A stretch of 64,000 nucleotides of DNA from Sphingomonas sp. PP-F2F-G114-C0414 (lineage in GTDB: Bacteria > Pseudomonadota > Alphaproteobacteria > Sphingomonadales > Sphingomonadaceae): contig NZ_RCWT01000011.1 in NCBI RefSeq assembly GCF_003688595.1, forward strand, positions 1 through 64,000, in the 5' to 3' direction. Positions 1-8,423 of this stretch are shown one piece after another. A program made the translations under genes and the position numbers. Numbering within the stretch: position 1 is the stretch's first letter; the number at the start of each line of letters is the position of its first letter. The notes beneath the pieces were generated by a model. That model was not told the DNA's origin. It made no database searches and was given only the letters and a program-made list of their open reading frames with translations.

Positions 1-331
1 ACACCCAGAAAAATCCTCCCTTTCGAGATCGCGCTTAACGAATGGCCGTTATTGGGCGCCCGGATCGCCAGCCTGAACGTCCGGATGTGGGCGAAGCCTG
101 ACCGAGCGGGCGGCAAGCGACGAGCGCACCGCGTAATCAAGGCCCCGTGCCATTCACTCCTTCCGCTGCCTGTGGGCCACTTTTTTCTGACGGAGGAGCC
201 TAAACGGGCGTTCTTAATGTCGACTTGGCGTGCCGATCGGGGTGCCTGCCCCGAAGCCCGCAGACGCACGAAAGCCCGCGTCCCTGGTTGGGGACGCGGG
301 CTTCCTGTTCAGCCTTGCGGCTAAGCCTCGA
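1..331. other. gene-free left edge
   Basis: No convincing coding region is seen. The short open frames here have no family resemblance and no ribosome-binding site. The only recognisable element is the hairpin at 272-303, which terminates the chemoreceptor gene ending at 332. The rest may be the promoter region or tail of a gene outside the window. Confidence 0.5.
272..303 (-). terminator. terminator of first chemoreceptor gene
   Basis: A perfect 13-bp inverted repeat (272-284 pairing with 291-303) has a 6-base loop and lies 28 bases beyond the stop of the chemoreceptor gene. A short T run follows on the minus strand. An almost identical hairpin follows the second chemoreceptor at 3980-4011, so the hairpin was part of the duplicated segment. 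Confidence 0.85.
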
Positions 332-2221
332 TCAGAACTCGTTCCAATCGTCATCCGAACGGACCAGCGCTGGGATCGCCGCGGCCGGGAGCGGCTTGAC
401 CGGCGAGGCATAGCCTGCGCTCGGCTGGCTCAGCGCCTTGCCGAAGGTCTGCTGGATCTTCGCGCGGGCGCCACTGCTTCCGCCGCCATTGCCGACGTTG
501 AAGCGGCTCGCCTGATCGGCAAGGTTGCCGACTTCGCTCGCCAGGTTGCGCGCGGCGGCCGAGGTTTCCTCGACCATCGCCGCATTCTGCTGCGTCGACT
601 GGTCCATCGTGCCGATCGCCGCGGAGATCTGCGTGATCGCCGCCGACTGCGCCTGGTTGTCCGCCGCCATCGTCGCGAGCAGCTCGTGGACCTGGCCGAC
701 GTCGCCCGAGATATTGGCGAGCGCGCCATCAACCTTCTGCACCGCTTCGACCGCGGTGACGATATCGGTCTGCGTGACCGTCAGCTGGTCGCGCGCACGC
801 TTGGCCTCTTCCTCGGCGCGCATCGCCAGGGCCGAGACGAGATCCGCGACCACCGCGAAACCGCGCCCTGCGTCACCCGCACGGCCCGCTTCGACCGCGG
901 CGTTCATCGCCAGCACGCGCGTCTGGAACGCGATCTTGTCGAGTCCTTCGATCACGCTGTCGATGCCCTTGGCGCTCTCCGAAACACGTCCCATCGCCTG
1001 CACCGCTTCGTCGGCGACCGCACGGCCACCACCGACGGTGGCGATCGCCTGGTCGGCGCGCTCGACGGTCTGCGTCGATGCCGACGCACTCGCCTTCAGA
1101 CGGCCGTCCATCTGCGTGACCGACGCCGCGGTCTCCTCGAGCGAGGCGGCGTTGCTTTCGGTACGGCGCGCAAGATCTTCCGAGGCCTGCGCGATTTCGC
1201 CCGAGCCGGTACGGATCGTCATCGCACTTTCGCTGACCGAGCTGATCAGCCCGCGCAGATTGTCGAGCGCCTCGTTGAAGTTGCTCTTCAGTGCGCCGTA
1301 TTCAGGCGGGAAGTCGGCCTTGATCGCCGCGGTCAGGTCACCTGCCGACAGCTCGGACAGATGCGTCGACACGGTGTCGACAACCATCTTCTGTTCGGCA
1401 TCGGCGCGTGCCTTGGCGGTGTCAGCGGTGTCCTTGGCGATGCCGTTCTCGCGGAACACCTTCACCGCCTTGGCCATCGCGCCGACTTCGTCCGCACGAT
1501 CCGTGCCCTCGACGTCCTTGGCATAGTTGCCACCGGCGATGTCGCCCATCTGCGCCTGGAGACGATTGAGCGGCCCGGTGATCCCGAAACGCGTGATCAG
1601 CATCGCCAGACCGACGCCGGCGATGATCGCCATGATCGCGACGACATACAGCATGGTGATGGTCGATGCGCTCACGGCAGACAAATCATTCGACGCGACC
1701 GCTGCCTGATCGCTGTTGCGATCCACCAGCGTCAGCGACTTCTCGAACACCGGAGTCATCACCGCGTCCGCTTGGCCGAGCACGGCGATCGCCTCGGCGC
1801 TGCGATTCTGCGCGCTCAGCTGGTTCGCCCGTTCGACGAGACCGCGAACCCGCTGCATTCCGCGCAACGTCTCGTTGAGCTCACCGACGGCCGGCGGGTT
1901 GGCGACCTTGCCGCGTTCCAGATCGGATGCGATCTTGTCGGCATCGACCTGGAATTTCGCGAGCGTCTTGCGCCCCTCCTCGCTGTTCGCGCCGACCACG
2001 GCAATCTTGTAGCCGTCGTACATCATCGCGTTCATCCGGGTGTTGCCCCGCGATCGGAACATCGTGCCGGTCAGCTTCTGGTCGATCAGCCGTGAATACG
2101 ACGCATCGATCATCGCGATCTTCGACGATCCGAACCACGCGATCGCCAGCGTGATACATCCCAGCAGCACGAGCAAGGATACGACCTTGGTCGAGATCTT
2201 CGCGTTGTTGAGCATTCCCAT
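332..2221 (-). CDS. methyl-accepting chemotaxis protein (first copy)
   Basis: A transmembrane chemoreceptor that senses a ligand and controls CheA through CheW. The 629-residue protein has an N-terminal membrane helix (about residues 8-30), a periplasmic helical sensor (about 35-185), a second membrane helix (about 190-215), a HAMP linker and a long cytoplasmic signalling domain. The signalling tip is recognised by IAFQT, NAAVEAGRAG and GRGFAVVAD. The C-terminus DWNEF fits the xWxxF tether that binds CheR and CheB in other receptors. The start at 2221 is preferred because AGGAGA lies 8 bases upstream; ATG at 2215 is possible. From about residue 245 onward the protein is almost identical to the second receptor (4040-5926), while the sensor halves have diverged, so the two probably see different ligands. 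Confidence 0.95.
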   Translation of the reverse strand: MGMLNNAKISTKVVSLLVLLGCITLAIAWFGSSKIAMIDASYSRLIDQKLTGTMFRSRGNTRMNAMMYDGYKIAVVGANSEEGRKTLAKFQVDADKIASDLERGKVANPPAVGELNETLRGMQRVRGLVERANQLSAQNRSAEAIAVLGQADAVMTPVFEKSLTLVDRNSDQAAVASNDLSAVSASTITMLYVVAIMAIIAGVGLAMLITRFGITGPLNRLQAQMGDIAGGNYAKDVEGTDRADEVGAMAKAVKVFRENGIAKDTADTAKARADAEQKMVVDTVSTHLSELSAGDLTAAIKADFPPEYGALKSNFNEALDNLRGLISSVSESAMTIRTGSGEIAQASEDLARRTESNAASLEETAASVTQMDGRLKASASASTQTVERADQAIATVGGGRAVADEAVQAMGRVSESAKGIDSVIEGLDKIAFQTRVLAMNAAVEAGRAGDAGRGFAVVADLVSALAMRAEEEAKRARDQLTVTQTDIVTAVEAVQKVDGALANISGDVGQVHELLATMAADNQAQSAAITQISAAIGTMDQSTQQNAAMVEETSAAARNLASEVGNLADQASRFNVGNGGGSSGARAKIQQTFGKALSQPSAGYASPVKPLPAAAIPALVRSDDDWNEF

Positions 2222-2312
2222 TTGACGTCTCTCCTGTTCGACCTCGGCCACGCGGAAGATCGCGCAAAAACCTCGGACTGTTATGAATTCGTTCGACCGA
2301 ATGGCCGTGCGG

Positions 2313-3830
2313 CTACAGCTTCATGCTGATCCAGCCGCTCAGGCAGTCGGAATTGTCGAACCCGCTGCGCGTCAGCACCGATCGTGCGATCAGATGTTCG
2401 TAGCGACCGGTGATCGAGACCCGCGGCGCGACCGACCAGACGAGCTGCGCGCGGGCGACGTCGGCGACGTGCATGCCGCGCACCGACTGCGTGCCCGCAT
2501 AGGCGCGCCCGCTCGCCGCATAGACGGCGTCGTCGACCTTCGCCCGCCACACCCGCTGCGCTTCGACCGTGAGGCGGACGCGGGTGATCGGCGACAGCGT
2601 GAAATTGGGCGCGACCGCGACGAAATTGGTCGGCGAAAAGGCATCCTGATAGCTGAAATAACCGCCATCGAGCACCGGTGCCGCCGCGTTGTGAAGCGAA
2701 CCGTTCCGATAGCCGCCGCCGCCCGATCCGTAATCGACGTGCAGGCCGATCCGCGGGGATGTTCCCGCGTCGCCGATCCGGACGGTCTGCGCCGCGAACA
2801 CCTGCCATGCGTCGATCGCGCGCGGGCCGAACCGACCGCTCTGGCGATTGGCGCTCCAGTCGAGCGTCACCCGCCCGGCATCGCCCCACAGCCGCAGCCC
2901 GTAGAACCGGCGTGCCTCGCGCGCGGTGTCGCCGCCGAAGGTGACCGCGTCGCGGCGCAACCGCCACGCGAAGGGCTCGAGATACAGTTTCGATCCGCCG
3001 AACCAGGTCTGCGGCAGGACGATGCCGGTCGTGACGCCCGAGAAACGCCGCGCATGATCGACGCGATCGTCGCCGGTGCCGCCGGTACCGTAGCGCGTGA
3101 AGCGGAGGTCGAACACGTCGGCACGGACCGAACCGAGATGCGCCCAGCCGCGGGCGCCGTTCAGGACGACCTGGATGTTGCCCGCATCGCCTTGGCTGAC
3201 CAGCACGCCAGGCCCGTCCGCGAAGATCTGGCGACCATAACGGACGCCGACATCGCCGCCGTCCAGCGCGGTCGAAACCTCGGCGAACGCCTGCTGGACG
3301 ATCAGCGTGTTGCGCATGTTCGCGCCCGCCTGCGTCGCACGGTCGCCGGCGACACCGCCATGCGCCAGCTCGCCGTAAAGGCGGACATGCGATCCCAGAT
3401 GGAGATCGCTGCCCGCGAACAGCCGCAATTCGCGCTGCCTGATCTTCTCGGCGTCGCGCGCACCGGGATTGGTGACGGTATCGACGCGGCCACGGATTTC
3501 ACCGGACAGCGTCAGATAGACGTCGTCGCGGCCAGCGATCGGGATGAACTTCAACCGATCGAGCGGATCGTCGCGCAGCGCGGGATCGCGGTACCGCGTC
3601 CAGTTTTCTGCCCAGCGCGCGATCGCATACCCCGCGCTCACCGCACCATCGCCCGCCGCTTCGGCCGGATAGACCGTGGCGATCGGCGTCGCCCGCGTGG
3701 TGGTCTGCGCGGCGGTGTCGGGCGTCGCCGTCGCGACCACCGAATCCTTGGCCTGGGCCAGAACCGGCGTCGCAGAGATCGGGGTGAGCGCCAGCAACAA
3801 CGCGATGCGGGCCAGGGTACGAGAGACCAT
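2313..3830 (-). CDS. alginate-export-family outer-membrane protein
   Basis: A predicted outer-membrane beta-barrel of 505 residues resembling the alginate export family (AlgE-like domain). It starts with a signal peptide ending near ALAQA-type residues (about 1-26), then alternating beta-strand sequence with repeated R/Y/W girdle residues. The WTRYRDPALRDDPLDRLKFI segment and the LTLSGEIRGR strand near residues 80-115 are typical of the family. Family members export alginate or take up small solutes; which applies here is unknown, and no alginate synthesis genes are in view. The start at 3830 is chosen because it begins the signal peptide; upstream in-frame sequence is not signal-like. The gene stands alone between the two chemoreceptors on the same strand. 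Confidence 0.85.
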   Translation of the reverse strand: MVSRTLARIALLLALTPISATPVLAQAKDSVVATATPDTAAQTTTRATPIATVYPAEAAGDGAVSAGYAIARWAENWTRYRDPALRDDPLDRLKFIPIAGRDDVYLTLSGEIRGRVDTVTNPGARDAEKIRQRELRLFAGSDLHLGSHVRLYGELAHGGVAGDRATQAGANMRNTLIVQQAFAEVSTALDGGDVGVRYGRQIFADGPGVLVSQGDAGNIQVVLNGARGWAHLGSVRADVFDLRFTRYGTGGTGDDRVDHARRFSGVTTGIVLPQTWFGGSKLYLEPFAWRLRRDAVTFGGDTAREARRFYGLRLWGDAGRVTLDWSANRQSGRFGPRAIDAWQVFAAQTVRIGDAGTSPRIGLHVDYGSGGGGYRNGSLHNAAAPVLDGGYFSYQDAFSPTNFVAVAPNFTLSPITRVRLTVEAQRVWRAKVDDAVYAASGRAYAGTQSVRGMHVADVARAQLVWSVAPRVSITGRYEHLIARSVLTRSGFDNSDCLSGWISMKL

Positions 3831-3979
3831 GGCGAGGCCTTTTCGGTGGGAGGGTGTGTCTCCTTCATGATAGGACGCCCGCGGATTATTCGGGTGCGAA
3901 GGGAACAATTGTTAAAGTCGCGCGTGTTGCCCGCGGCTTAGGTCCCGACCTCGATATCCGATCTCCCCCAGACGCACGA

Positions 3980-4011
3980 AAGCCCGCGTCCCTGATTGGG
4001 GACGCGGGCTT
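3980..4011 (-). terminator. terminator of second chemoreceptor gene
   Basis: A 13-bp perfect stem (3980-3992 with 3999-4011) and 6-base loop lie 28 bases past the second receptor's stop. It matches the first receptor's terminator except for loop changes. Confidence 0.85.
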
Positions 4012-4039
4012 CCTGTTTAGCCGTGCGGCTAAGCCTCGA

Positions 4040-5926
4040 TCAGAACTCGTTCCAATCGTCGTCCGAACGGACCAGCGCGGGGATCGCCGCGGCCGGCAGC
4101 GGCTTGACCGGCGAAGCATAGCCTGCGCTCGGCTGGCTCAGCGCCTTGCCGAAGGTCTGCTGGATCTTCGCGCGTGCGCCGCTGTTGCCGCCGCCATTGC
4201 CGACGTTGAAGCGGCTTGCCTGATCGGCAAGGTTGCCGACTTCGCTCGCCAGGTTGCGCGCGGCTGCCGAAGTTTCCTCGACCATCGCCGCGTTCTGCTG
4301 CGTCGACTGGTCCATCGTGCCGATCGCTGCGGAGATCTGCGTGATCGCCGCCGACTGCGCCTGGTTGTCCGCGGCCATCGTCGCGAGCAACTCGTGGACC
4401 TGGCCGACGTCGCCCGAGATGTTGGCGAGCGCGCCGTCTACCTTCTGCACCGCTTCGACCGCGGTGACGATATCAGTCTGCGTGACCGTCAACTGGTCAC
4501 GCGCACGCTTGGCCTCTTCCTCGGCACGCATCGCCAGGGCAGAGACAAGATCGGCAACCACCGCGAAGCCACGCCCTGCGTCACCCGCACGCCCGGCTTC
4601 GACCGCGGCGTTCATCGCCAGCACGCGCGTCTGGAACGCGATCTTGTCGAGCCCTTCGATCACGCTGTCGATGCCCTTGGCGCTCTCCGAAACACGCCCC
4701 ATCGCCTGGACCGCCTCGTCGGCGACCGCACGACCACCACCTACGGTGGCGATCGCCTGGTCGGCGCGCTCGACGGTCTTCGTCGATGCCGACGCACTCG
4801 CCTTCAGACGGCCATCCATCTGCGTGACCGACGCTGCGGTTTCCTCGAGCGAGGCGGCGTTGCTCTCGGTTCGGCGTGCTAGATCTTCCGAGGCCTGCGC
4901 GATTTCGCCCGAGCCGGTGCGGATGGTCAGTGCGCTTTCGCTGACCGAGCTGATCAGCCCGCGCAGATTGTCGAGCGCCTCATTGAAGTTGCTCTTCAGC
5001 GCGCCGTATTCGGGCGGGAAGTCGGCCTTGATCGCGGCGGTCAGATCACCCGCCGACAGTTCGGACAGATGCGTCGACACGGTGTCGACGACCATTTTCT
5101 GCTCGCCATCGGCGCGTGCCTTGGCGGCGTCAGCAGCATCCTTAGCGATGCCGTTCTCGCGGAACACCTTCACCGCCTTGGCCATCGCGCCGATCTCGTC
5201 GCCGCGATCGGTACCCGTCACGTCCTGCGTATAGTCGCCGGCGGCGATCTCGCCCATCCGGCTCTGCAGCTTGGCAAGCGGACCGGTGATGCCGCTGCGC
5301 GTGACGATCAGTGCAAGCCCGACGCCAGCGACCACGCCGATGATGCCCATCACGATCATCGTCGTCGACGTCGAGTTCGCGACGATCGTCAGTTCGTCGG
5401 CGGACTTGTTGGCGGCCGCGATCCGCGCGTCATTGAACGCCACGAGATCGGCGGAAAGTTTGGCGATAAGAGGACGAGCCTGACCGATAACGGCGGTGGC
5501 TTCCGCGTTGCGGTTCTGCAATCCCAGTGCGGCAGCGCGCGAGGTCAGCACGTGGCTCTGGTCGAGCTGCGCGATAAACGAGCCCAGCTGGCTTTTCAGC
5601 GCCGGCTCCTGCTTTTCGACCGCGCCGAACAGATCGCGCGCCGCGTTGTAGTTGGACAACTCGCTCTGCGCGGCGTCGCGTGCTTCCGGGCTGGCGCCGT
5701 CATAGACGACGGTCGCGAAGGCCGCGTTGCTCATCTGCACGGCCATCCGGGTCGCACGAACAAGCTGGACGGTATTCGCCATGTCTTCGGTCATTTCGGT
5801 ATTGGCGTTGTCGGCGATCAAGATCCGACGGGAGCCATTCCAGGCGATGAACATCGTGATCGCACCGAGCATCAGCAGCAACGCGACGATCTTCGTCGGT
5901 ATCTTAATATTATCGAGGAATTTCAT
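4040..5926 (-). CDS. methyl-accepting chemotaxis protein (second copy)
   Basis: A 628-residue chemoreceptor with the same layout as the first: membrane helix (about residues 9-30), periplasmic four-helix-type sensor (about 35-185), second membrane helix (about 190-212), HAMP and signalling hairpin, ending in the CheR/CheB-type tether DWNEF. The start at 5926 (MKFLDN) is supported by a GGAG motif 7-8 bases upstream. The HAMP end and whole signalling domain are almost identical to the first copy at protein and DNA level, with scattered changes such as Q to K after SAST. The sensor halves share only weak similarity. A unidirectional duplication followed by gene conversion, or domain swapping onto a new sensor, would explain this. 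Confidence 0.95.
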   Translation of the reverse strand: MKFLDNIKIPTKIVALLLMLGAITMFIAWNGSRRILIADNANTEMTEDMANTVQLVRATRMAVQMSNAAFATVVYDGASPEARDAAQSELSNYNAARDLFGAVEKQEPALKSQLGSFIAQLDQSHVLTSRAAALGLQNRNAEATAVIGQARPLIAKLSADLVAFNDARIAAANKSADELTIVANSTSTTMIVMGIIGVVAGVGLALIVTRSGITGPLAKLQSRMGEIAAGDYTQDVTGTDRGDEIGAMAKAVKVFRENGIAKDAADAAKARADGEQKMVVDTVSTHLSELSAGDLTAAIKADFPPEYGALKSNFNEALDNLRGLISSVSESALTIRTGSGEIAQASEDLARRTESNAASLEETAASVTQMDGRLKASASASTKTVERADQAIATVGGGRAVADEAVQAMGRVSESAKGIDSVIEGLDKIAFQTRVLAMNAAVEAGRAGDAGRGFAVVADLVSALAMRAEEEAKRARDQLTVTQTDIVTAVEAVQKVDGALANISGDVGQVHELLATMAADNQAQSAAITQISAAIGTMDQSTQQNAAMVEETSAAARNLASEVGNLADQASRFNVGNGGGNSGARAKIQQTFGKALSQPSAGYASPVKPLPAAAIPALVRSDDDWNEF

Positions 5927-6043
5927 GTGGATCTCCAGAAGGGCCCCCGCCCCGTACGCAGTATCTATAGGGGGCCGCCGGACCTCCCGGTCGCAGCGGC
6001 GCGGCATTGTCGTGGTGACGTGTCAGAACGGCGTCGCGGTGTG

Positions 6044-6463
6044 TCAGAAATGGCCGTTGATCGAGATTGGCGTGGCCTGCTCGCTCGACAGCAACGTGCC
6101 GCGGACGCCATACACCGCGCTCTTCGCGCCGGTCAGGCGCCGCGCCTCGGCGGCGATCGCGCCCATGATCTCGTCGCACATCGCGATCCGGCGCTCGAGC
6201 AGGTTCGCGTTCACGCCGAGCCGGCGGACCAATGTCTCCAGCAACGACCGGATTTCGCCTTGCTCCTCCTCGGGCAGGTCGTCGAGCCAGCGTGGCCGCT
6301 CGCGCGCGAGGCGGATCGATTCCGCCTCGACGATCCCCGCCAGCCGTATCTTCGCCGCGACGAGTTCGGGCAGGTCGCTGGCATTGGCCGGGCGAGTCAG
6401 CCGGTCGTTTTCCTCATCCAGGATCATCGCCAGCGACGTCAGGCTCTTGACCAGTTCAATCAC
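6044..6463 (-). CDS. flgN: FlgN-like flagellar export chaperone
   Basis: A 139-residue mostly helical protein beginning MIELVKSLTSLAMILDEEND, which fits the FlgN chaperone family. FlgN binds the hook-filament junction proteins FlgK and FlgL in the cytoplasm before export. The GTG start at 6463 overlaps the end of the upstream flgJ-like gene by 8 bases, indicating translational coupling. Assignment rests on length, helical pattern and position at the end of a flgI-flgJ run; FlgN proteins are poorly conserved, so the symbol is less certain than for its neighbours. Confidence 0.7.
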   Translation of the reverse strand: MIELVKSLTSLAMILDEENDRLTRPANASDLPELVAAKIRLAGIVEAESIRLARERPRWLDDLPEEEQGEIRSLLETLVRRLGVNANLLERRIAMCDEIMGAIAAEARRLTGAKSAVYGVRGTLLSSEQATPISINGHF

Positions 6464-6779
6464 GCGTCGTTCCTCCCTGTAATTTGATGATCTGCGCCAT
6501 GACGGCGGGTGCCAGACCGATGCCGCCCTTCGCCGCGATCGCGGTGCCGAGCTTTTCGGCGAGCACGCCGCGGAACATTTCCTCGCCGTGACCGCCCCCG
6601 AACGGACCGTCGGTCTCGACCGTCTCCATCATCATCTGGGTCATCTGGCCGAGGAACACCGCCTCGAACGACTTCGCGGTCTTCGCCTCCGCACCCTTCG
6701 CCGTTGCAGAAGGCGGCGCTTTCGGCGTGACGGAGGGTATTGCGACCGGCGTTGCTGTAATGGTCGTATCGATGGGCAT
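6456..6779 (-). CDS. flgJ: FlgJ-like rod-binding protein
   Basis: A 107-residue protein corresponding to the N-terminal rod-binding part of FlgJ, with the family pattern FEAVFLGQMTQMMMETV, then FGGGHGEEMFR and a C-terminal helix. It lacks the C-terminal muramidase domain of enteric FlgJ, as is usual in alphaproteobacteria, where a separate enzyme opens the peptidoglycan for the rod. The ATG at 6779 overlaps the flgI stop as TGATG; a GTG one codon upstream is also possible. Confidence 0.88.
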   Translation of the reverse strand: MPIDTTITATPVAIPSVTPKAPPSATAKGAEAKTAKSFEAVFLGQMTQMMMETVETDGPFGGGHGEEMFRGVLAEKLGTAIAAKGGIGLAPAVMAQIIKLQGGTTRD

Positions 6780-7888
6780 CACTGGACCTCGATCTCGGCC
6801 TGGAGCGCGCCCGCGCTCTTGACCGCCTGGAGAATGGTAATGAGGTCGCGGGGCGACACGCCGAGCGTGTTGAGCCCGCTGACCAGCGATTGCAGCGACG
6901 CCGAACCGCCGACCATCGCCAGCGACGCACCGCCGCCATCGTCGACCGCGACGCGGGTTCGCGGCAGCACCACGGTCTGCCCGTTCGAGAACGGCGCGGG
7001 CTGCGATGCGACCGGGGTCTCGCTGACGCTGATCGTCAGCCCCCCTTGCGCGATCGCGACCGGGCTGATCCGCACATCGGCGCTCATCACGACCGTGCCC
7101 GACGCCTCGTTGATGACGATCCGCGCGGGCTGATCGACCGCGATCGGCAGGTTTTCGATTTCCCCCAACAGGTCGACCGAGTCGCCGGTAAAGGACGCCG
7201 CCGGCGCGATCTCGACCGTGCCGGGATCGAGCACCTTGGCGGTCCCGGCGAACCGACCGTTGATCGCCACCGCGATGTGCCGCGCGGTCGTGAAATCGGG
7301 GTTCTTCAGCGCGAGCTTGAGGCTGGTCGCGGAGCGCAGCGCATAGGGCACCTCCTCCTCGACGATCGCGCCGCCGGCGATCCGCGCCGAGGTCGCGACG
7401 CCGCGGCTGACGCTGGCGCCGGCCCCTTGCGCCTTGAACCCCGATACCGCGACCGGCCCTTGCGCGACCGCATAGATCTTGCCGTCGAGCGCGCGCAGCG
7501 ACGACACGAGCAGCACGCCGCCCTGCAGATTGGTGGCATCGCCGAGCGCGGCGACCTGGACGTCGATCGTCGAGCCCTTGCGCGCGAACGGCGGCATCGT
7601 CGCGATCACCGAAACCGCGGCGACGTTGGCCGGCTTCATCGAGGAGTCACGGACGTTGACGCCCATCCGCTCGAGCATCGCCTGCAGCGATTCCTCGGTG
7701 AACGGCGCGTTGCGGACCCGGTCGCCGGTGCCGGCAAGGCCGACCACCAGCCCGTAGCCGACGAGTTGGTTCGACCGCACGTTCTCGACATCGACGATGT
7801 CTTTCACGCGCGTGCCTGCCGAGGCCGGCACCACGCCGAGCGCAGCAGCCAGGGCGGCGCAGATCAGAGAAACAAGACGGAGGCGCAT
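6779..7888 (-). CDS. flgI: flagellar P-ring protein FlgI
   Basis: The periplasmic P-ring subunit, forming the bushing around the flagellar rod in the peptidoglycan layer. The 369-residue protein has a signal peptide (about 1-25, ending near PASA), followed by the diagnostic start VKDIVDVENVRSNQLVGYGL and VGLAGTGDR, and ends with the typical LGVSPRDLITILQAVKSAGAL. Length matches the family. The start at 7888 gives the signal peptide; the longer upstream frame is not plausible. It is divergent from fliX, the same arrangement as in Caulobacter crescentus, where FliX couples assembly of this structure to later gene expression. Confidence 0.97.
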   Translation of the reverse strand: MRLRLVSLICAALAAALGVVPASAGTRVKDIVDVENVRSNQLVGYGLVVGLAGTGDRVRNAPFTEESLQAMLERMGVNVRDSSMKPANVAAVSVIATMPPFARKGSTIDVQVAALGDATNLQGGVLLVSSLRALDGKIYAVAQGPVAVSGFKAQGAGASVSRGVATSARIAGGAIVEEEVPYALRSATSLKLALKNPDFTTARHIAVAINGRFAGTAKVLDPGTVEIAPAASFTGDSVDLLGEIENLPIAVDQPARIVINEASGTVVMSADVRISPVAIAQGGLTISVSETPVASQPAPFSNGQTVVLPRTRVAVDDGGGASLAMVGGSASLQSLVSGLNTLGVSPRDLITILQAVKSAGALQAEIEVQ

Positions 7889-7967
7889 GGCCGGGGCTTT
7901 CGCGAGACGTTGGACATCAAATTTCTTATAGGATAGGAATGGCGCCCGCCGACCGAAGGGACGAATA

Positions 7968-8408
7968 ATGCGGATCGACGGCATCACGCCGCTGCTCCAA
8001 TCGATGCTCGCCGATACGCGCACCCGCGATGGTTTCGCGCTGCCCGCCGCTGTCGCCTCGGCCGCCGCAACCACCGCCGAGGCACCACCATCGACGCCCC
8101 CGCCAGTGGTCCCGACATCGGCGACCTCGGTTCAGATGATGGTCGCGCTCGCCGCGGTCGATCCGGTCTCGGAACGTCGACGCAAGATCGCGGAGGACGC
8201 CGATCGCGGCCTGACGTTGCTCGAGCGGTTGCGCGACGATCTCGCGCACGGTGCCGCGCCTCCCGAACGCGTGCAAGAGCTGGCCACTTGGGCCGAGGCG
8301 TTCGTCGTACCCGACGATGCCGTGGTGACTCCGGAGTTCGCAAAGGTCGCGCGCGACCTCGAAGTGCGCGTCCGCGTCGAACTCGCCAAGCTCGACCTCA
8401 ACGCCTGA
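7968..8408 (+). CDS. fliX: flagellar assembly regulator FliX
   Basis: A 146-residue protein with the FliX family pattern: MRIDGI start, Ala/Pro-rich linker (about residues 25-50), a helical block containing RRRKIAEDADRGLTLLERLR, and the C-terminus EVRVRVELAKLDL. In Caulobacter, FliX is a cytoplasmic and membrane-associated factor that, with FlbD, makes class III/IV flagellar transcription depend on class II assembly. Its position divergent from flgI is the same as in Caulobacter. It is the only plus-strand gene in this part of the cluster and converges on flhB with a 15-base gap. Confidence 0.88.
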   Translation: MRIDGITPLLQSMLADTRTRDGFALPAAVASAAATTAEAPPSTPPPVVPTSATSVQMMVALAAVDPVSERRRKIAEDADRGLTLLERLRDDLAHGAAPPERVQELATWAEAFVVPDDAVVTPEFAKVARDLEVRVRVELAKLDLNA

Positions 8409-8423
8409 CGTAACTCGCGCAGC

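Noticed and set aside
52..324. A 90-codon plus-strand frame at the left edge.
   Set aside because: No ribosome-binding site or family; it runs into the chemoreceptor terminator hairpin.
230..2095. A 621-codon plus-strand open frame across the first chemoreceptor gene.
   Set aside because: It is antisense to a clear chemoreceptor, has Arg/His-rich composition typical of a GC-rich antisense frame, and no family features.
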